DNA from: Treponema sp.
GTDB taxonomy: Bacteria; Spirochaetota; Spirochaetia; Treponematales; Treponemataceae
Direction of reading: 5' to 3'
Length of the DNA stretch: 8,582 nucleotides
Assembly (NCBI GenBank): GCA_017421145.1
Contig: JAFOTA010000094.1
Coordinates: forward strand, 1-8,582
Each line of letters opens with the position of its first letter. Position 1 is the first letter of the stretch. Positions 7,130 through 8,582 of the stretch are shown here, one piece after another. The position numbers and the translations under genes were made by a program. Below the pieces are notes generated by a model. The model made no database searches, had not been told where the DNA came from, and was given only the letters and a program-made list of their open reading frames with translations.

Positions 7130-7684
7130 CTAGTACTGACTGATTACGTCCAAAGCTGTAAAGCGCACGTCCCTGATTCTTGAATCGCTTAAGATCGTAT
7201 CGTTAAGCAAATCCTTTATGTTCTGCCTTAAAATCTCTTCGTTCTGAGGGCGCAAATCACTTGCTGTCTGCTCCGAGAAGAAACGGCGCAGAGTATCTGT
7301 GATTTCCACACGGCGGTTCGTGATTTCAGTTGAAGCAGCCTTGTCATCCTTCTTGTATCCGAGGGCAACCTGAACACGGACTGAAGCCGAAGGGGTCTCG
7401 TCTGTATTCGTATTAATCTGGTCAAGAGATGTATACCAGTCATACGTCTCACGCTTTGATGTATATTCAGAAGCCACGGTAAAGTTCTCGGTACCGCTGG
7501 GACCATTCTTACTTGTAATCCTTATCGTAATGAAAACAACCGTAACGATTACAATTATTGCAGCAACGGCTATGAGAATCCATTTCAGAAGTCCGAGAAT
7601 GCCGCTCTTTGCGCCGCCTTTTTTTGTTGGTGCTGCGCCGGTACCCTCATCGTCCAGGCCGTCCATGTTGTTATCGTCTGCCAT
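7130..7684 (-). CDS. fliL: Flagellar basal-body-associated protein FliL
   Basis: FliL is a single-pass inner-membrane protein that surrounds or supports the stator units. From the ATG at 7684 the product is 184 residues. It has a short acidic then basic cytoplasmic tail, one strong membrane segment (about residues 29-55), and a periplasmic domain ending VRFTALDVISQY. The conserved C-terminal pattern includes RRVEITDTLRRFFSEQT, LRQNIKDLLND and the RIRDVRFT strand. An ATG at 7696 is also in frame, but GGAGG lies directly after it and 5 bases before the 7684 ATG, which makes 7684 the real start. The gene is 129 bp from motB, a wider gap than most here, and that gap carries a sigma-28-type promoter. 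It is 44 bp from fliM. Confidence 0.95.
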   Translation of the reverse strand: MADDNNMDGLDDEGTGAAPTKKGGAKSGILGLLKWILIAVAAIIVIVTVVFITIRITSKNGPSGTENFTVASEYTSKRETYDWYTSLDQINTNTDETPSASVRVQVALGYKKDDKAASTEITNRRVEITDTLRRFFSEQTASDLRPQNEEILRQNIKDLLNDTILSDSRIRDVRFTALDVISQY

Positions 7685-7731
7685 AATATCCTCCATTCCC
7701 TTTTTTTATTCCGGTATTACTCTCTTATGCC

Positions 7732-7770
7732 GGGATGATCAAAGACTCCGCAGGAAGCGTATATCATCCC
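7732..7770 (-). repeat. Inverted repeat (stem-loop) in the fliL leader
   Basis: GGGATGAT (7770-7763 on the minus strand) is matched by ATCATCCC (7739-7732), a perfect 8-bp stem around a 23-nt loop. It begins one or two bases after the start site expected from the sigma-28 promoter just upstream, so a transcript from there would begin with this hairpin. There is no T-run after it, so it is not an intrinsic terminator. Confidence 0.6.
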
Positions 7771-7778
7771 TCATTTAT

Positions 7779-7805
7779 TTATCGGCATCAGATTTCCATC
7801 ATTTA
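7779..7805 (-). promoter_or_regulatory. Sigma-28 (FliA-type) flagellar promoter upstream of fliL
   Basis: In the motB-fliL gap the minus strand reads TAAATGAT (7805-7798), 11 bases, then GCCGATAA (7786-7779). The -10 box equals the enterobacterial FliA consensus GCCGATAA, the -35 core TAAA is present, and the 11-nt spacing is exact. In the Bacillus SigD layout it is CTAAA-N16-CCGATAA. The predicted start is near 7772, giving a leader of about 88 nt before fliL. I found no comparable match in the other gaps. Confidence 0.8.
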
Positions 7806-7813
7806 GCATTATT

Positions 7814-8536
7814 TTAAAAATGCCCCTCATCCAGCACTATGATGTCGACGCGGCGGTTGTATGCCTTTCCTTCCGGGGTTCCGTTGTCGAACATAGGCCT
7901 GGTGTTCGCATATCCTGCGATGGAAAACTGCTTTTCGTTCACTCCGAGCGCACTCAGATAATGAAGTACGTTTGCCGCACGTGCAGATGAAAGCTCCCAG
8001 TTGCTCGGGAATTGACTGTCAGCAGAAACCGGGTTGTCATCCGTATGTCCTTCGATCCTGAATTTTTTGTCCGAAACTTCCGGCTGATTGAAAAAAGTCG
8101 AAAGGCGGAGAAGAGTGTCGCGGCATTCGGCTATGTTCAGCTCTGCGCTTCCCTGTTCGAAAAAAGTGTCCGAAAGCAGGGAGATTACGAGTCCCCTTTC
8201 ATCGCTTGTGACGGTGATGCGGTTGTTCTTCGTGTCAGGTTCAAAAATCGTGACGGCCTTTTTCTTTGCAGGTCCGAGCTGGATTCCCCTTTCCGTTGAA
8301 GGCAGCGAGCTTACGTTGTTTCCCAAATCCGAGAGCTTTCCCGCACTGAGAGACGTACCGCCGCCGTTATTGTTATTGCTGACGGATGCCTGGAGCTGTG
8401 CCATTTGTACTGCGTCGGAATCTGACGGATCATACAAAGCAACAAAGAAACAGAGCATCAAAGTAATCATGTCGCCATAAGTTCCCAACCACGCGGTTGA
8501 CGGTTTTTCAGGCTCTTTCTTTTGTCTTTTTGCCAT
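7814..8536 (-). CDS. motB: Flagellar stator protein MotB
   Basis: MotB pairs with MotA to form the ion-conducting stator and anchors it to peptidoglycan. The 240-residue product has a basic N-terminus, a short membrane segment WLGTYGDMITLMLCFFVALY (16-35), and the ion-binding aspartate at D22. A Ser/Asn/Gly-rich periplasmic linker (including NNNNGGG) follows, then an OmpA-like peptidoglycan-binding domain (about 118-235) with FRIEGHTDDNPV, NWELSSARAANVL and NRRVDIIV. The ATG at 8536 has GGAAGGA about seven bases upstream. The gene starts 20 bp after what looks like the end of motA. Its length is near the low end for MotB but no region is missing. Which ion drives it cannot be told from sequence alone. 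Confidence 0.96.
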   Translation of the reverse strand: MAKRQKKEPEKPSTAWLGTYGDMITLMLCFFVALYDPSDSDAVQMAQLQASVSNNNNGGGTSLSAGKLSDLGNNVSSLPSTERGIQLGPAKKKAVTIFEPDTKNNRITVTSDERGLVISLLSDTFFEQGSAELNIAECRDTLLRLSTFFNQPEVSDKKFRIEGHTDDNPVSADSQFPSNWELSSARAANVLHYLSALGVNEKQFSIAGYANTRPMFDNGTPEGKAYNRRVDIIVLDEGHF

Positions 8537-8556
8537 TGGTTTTTCCTTCCTGAAAA

Positions 8557-8582
8557 TTAATCCTTAAGCAGTTCAGGTTCAA
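8557..8582 (-). CDS. motA: Probable last codons of motA (stator protein MotA), cut by the window edge
   Basis: Seven sense codons (EPELLKD) followed by TAA at 8559-8557 enter from the right edge. The stop lies 20 bp before the motB ATG with a good ribosome-binding site between, as expected for motA-motB. The fragment is too short to identify from its own sequence. The assignment rests on position, and no other frame at this edge ends in a way that fits better. Confidence 0.55.

Noticed and set aside
7711..7731. Imperfect inverted repeat CCGG...CCGG between motB and fliL next to an A/T run.
   Set aside because: It has a mismatch in the stem, and the run is A (not T) on the transcribed-sense strand, so it is not a terminator for these genes.

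Overview
The window is a minus-strand flagellar gene cluster from a spirochete, most probably a Treponema. The order in the direction of transcription (high to low coordinates) is motA (last codons only), motB, fliL, fliM, fliY, fliO, fliP, fliQ, fliR, flhB, flhA. This order, a two-domain FliY in place of a short FliN, and an FlhB beginning MSFIDLQWFAPEDEGRTE point to the treponemal 'fla' operon. The species cannot be named from this sequence. All complete genes have intact reading frames and most are packed tightly: TGATG at fliR/flhB, ATGA at fliM/fliY, and 15-44 bp at most other junctions.

Right part (about 4930-8582): the motor and switch genes. MotA and MotB form the stator, FliL is a stator-associated membrane protein, and FliM and FliY form the C-ring switch. 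The 129-bp motB-fliL gap holds a very good sigma-28 (FliA) promoter, TAAATGAT-N11-GCCGATAA, with an 8-bp inverted repeat starting just after its expected start site. A strong intrinsic terminator follows fliY. Together they outline an internal fliL-fliM-fliY transcription unit nested in the long operon.

Middle part (about 797-4929): the type III export gate genes fliO, fliP, fliQ, fliR and flhB. The 245-bp fliY-fliO gap (4685-4929) is AT-rich with long A/T tracts. It holds the fliY terminator and a weaker sigma-70-like candidate promoter, and I see no gene in it. The 82-bp flhB-flhA gap holds a near-consensus sigma-70-like candidate, TTGAAA-N17-TAAAAT.

Left end (1-796): flhA is broken. After about 184 codons its sequence changes abruptly at about 243/244 into the middle of a different gene, the 5'-nuclease domain of a DNA polymerase I (polA) that looks Bacteroidota-like. 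It is on the same strand but in another frame. There is no polA start, no spacer and no mobile-element signature, so the simplest reading is a chimeric join (assembly or library artefact, plausibly from a mixed gut-type community). Positions 1-243 should not be treated as the real neighbour of the flagellar genes until checked.

No RNA gene, CRISPR array or insertion sequence was found. I see no wholly new system. The most informative signals are the nested transcription signals, the degenerate phosphatase sites in FliY, and the flhA/polA junction.
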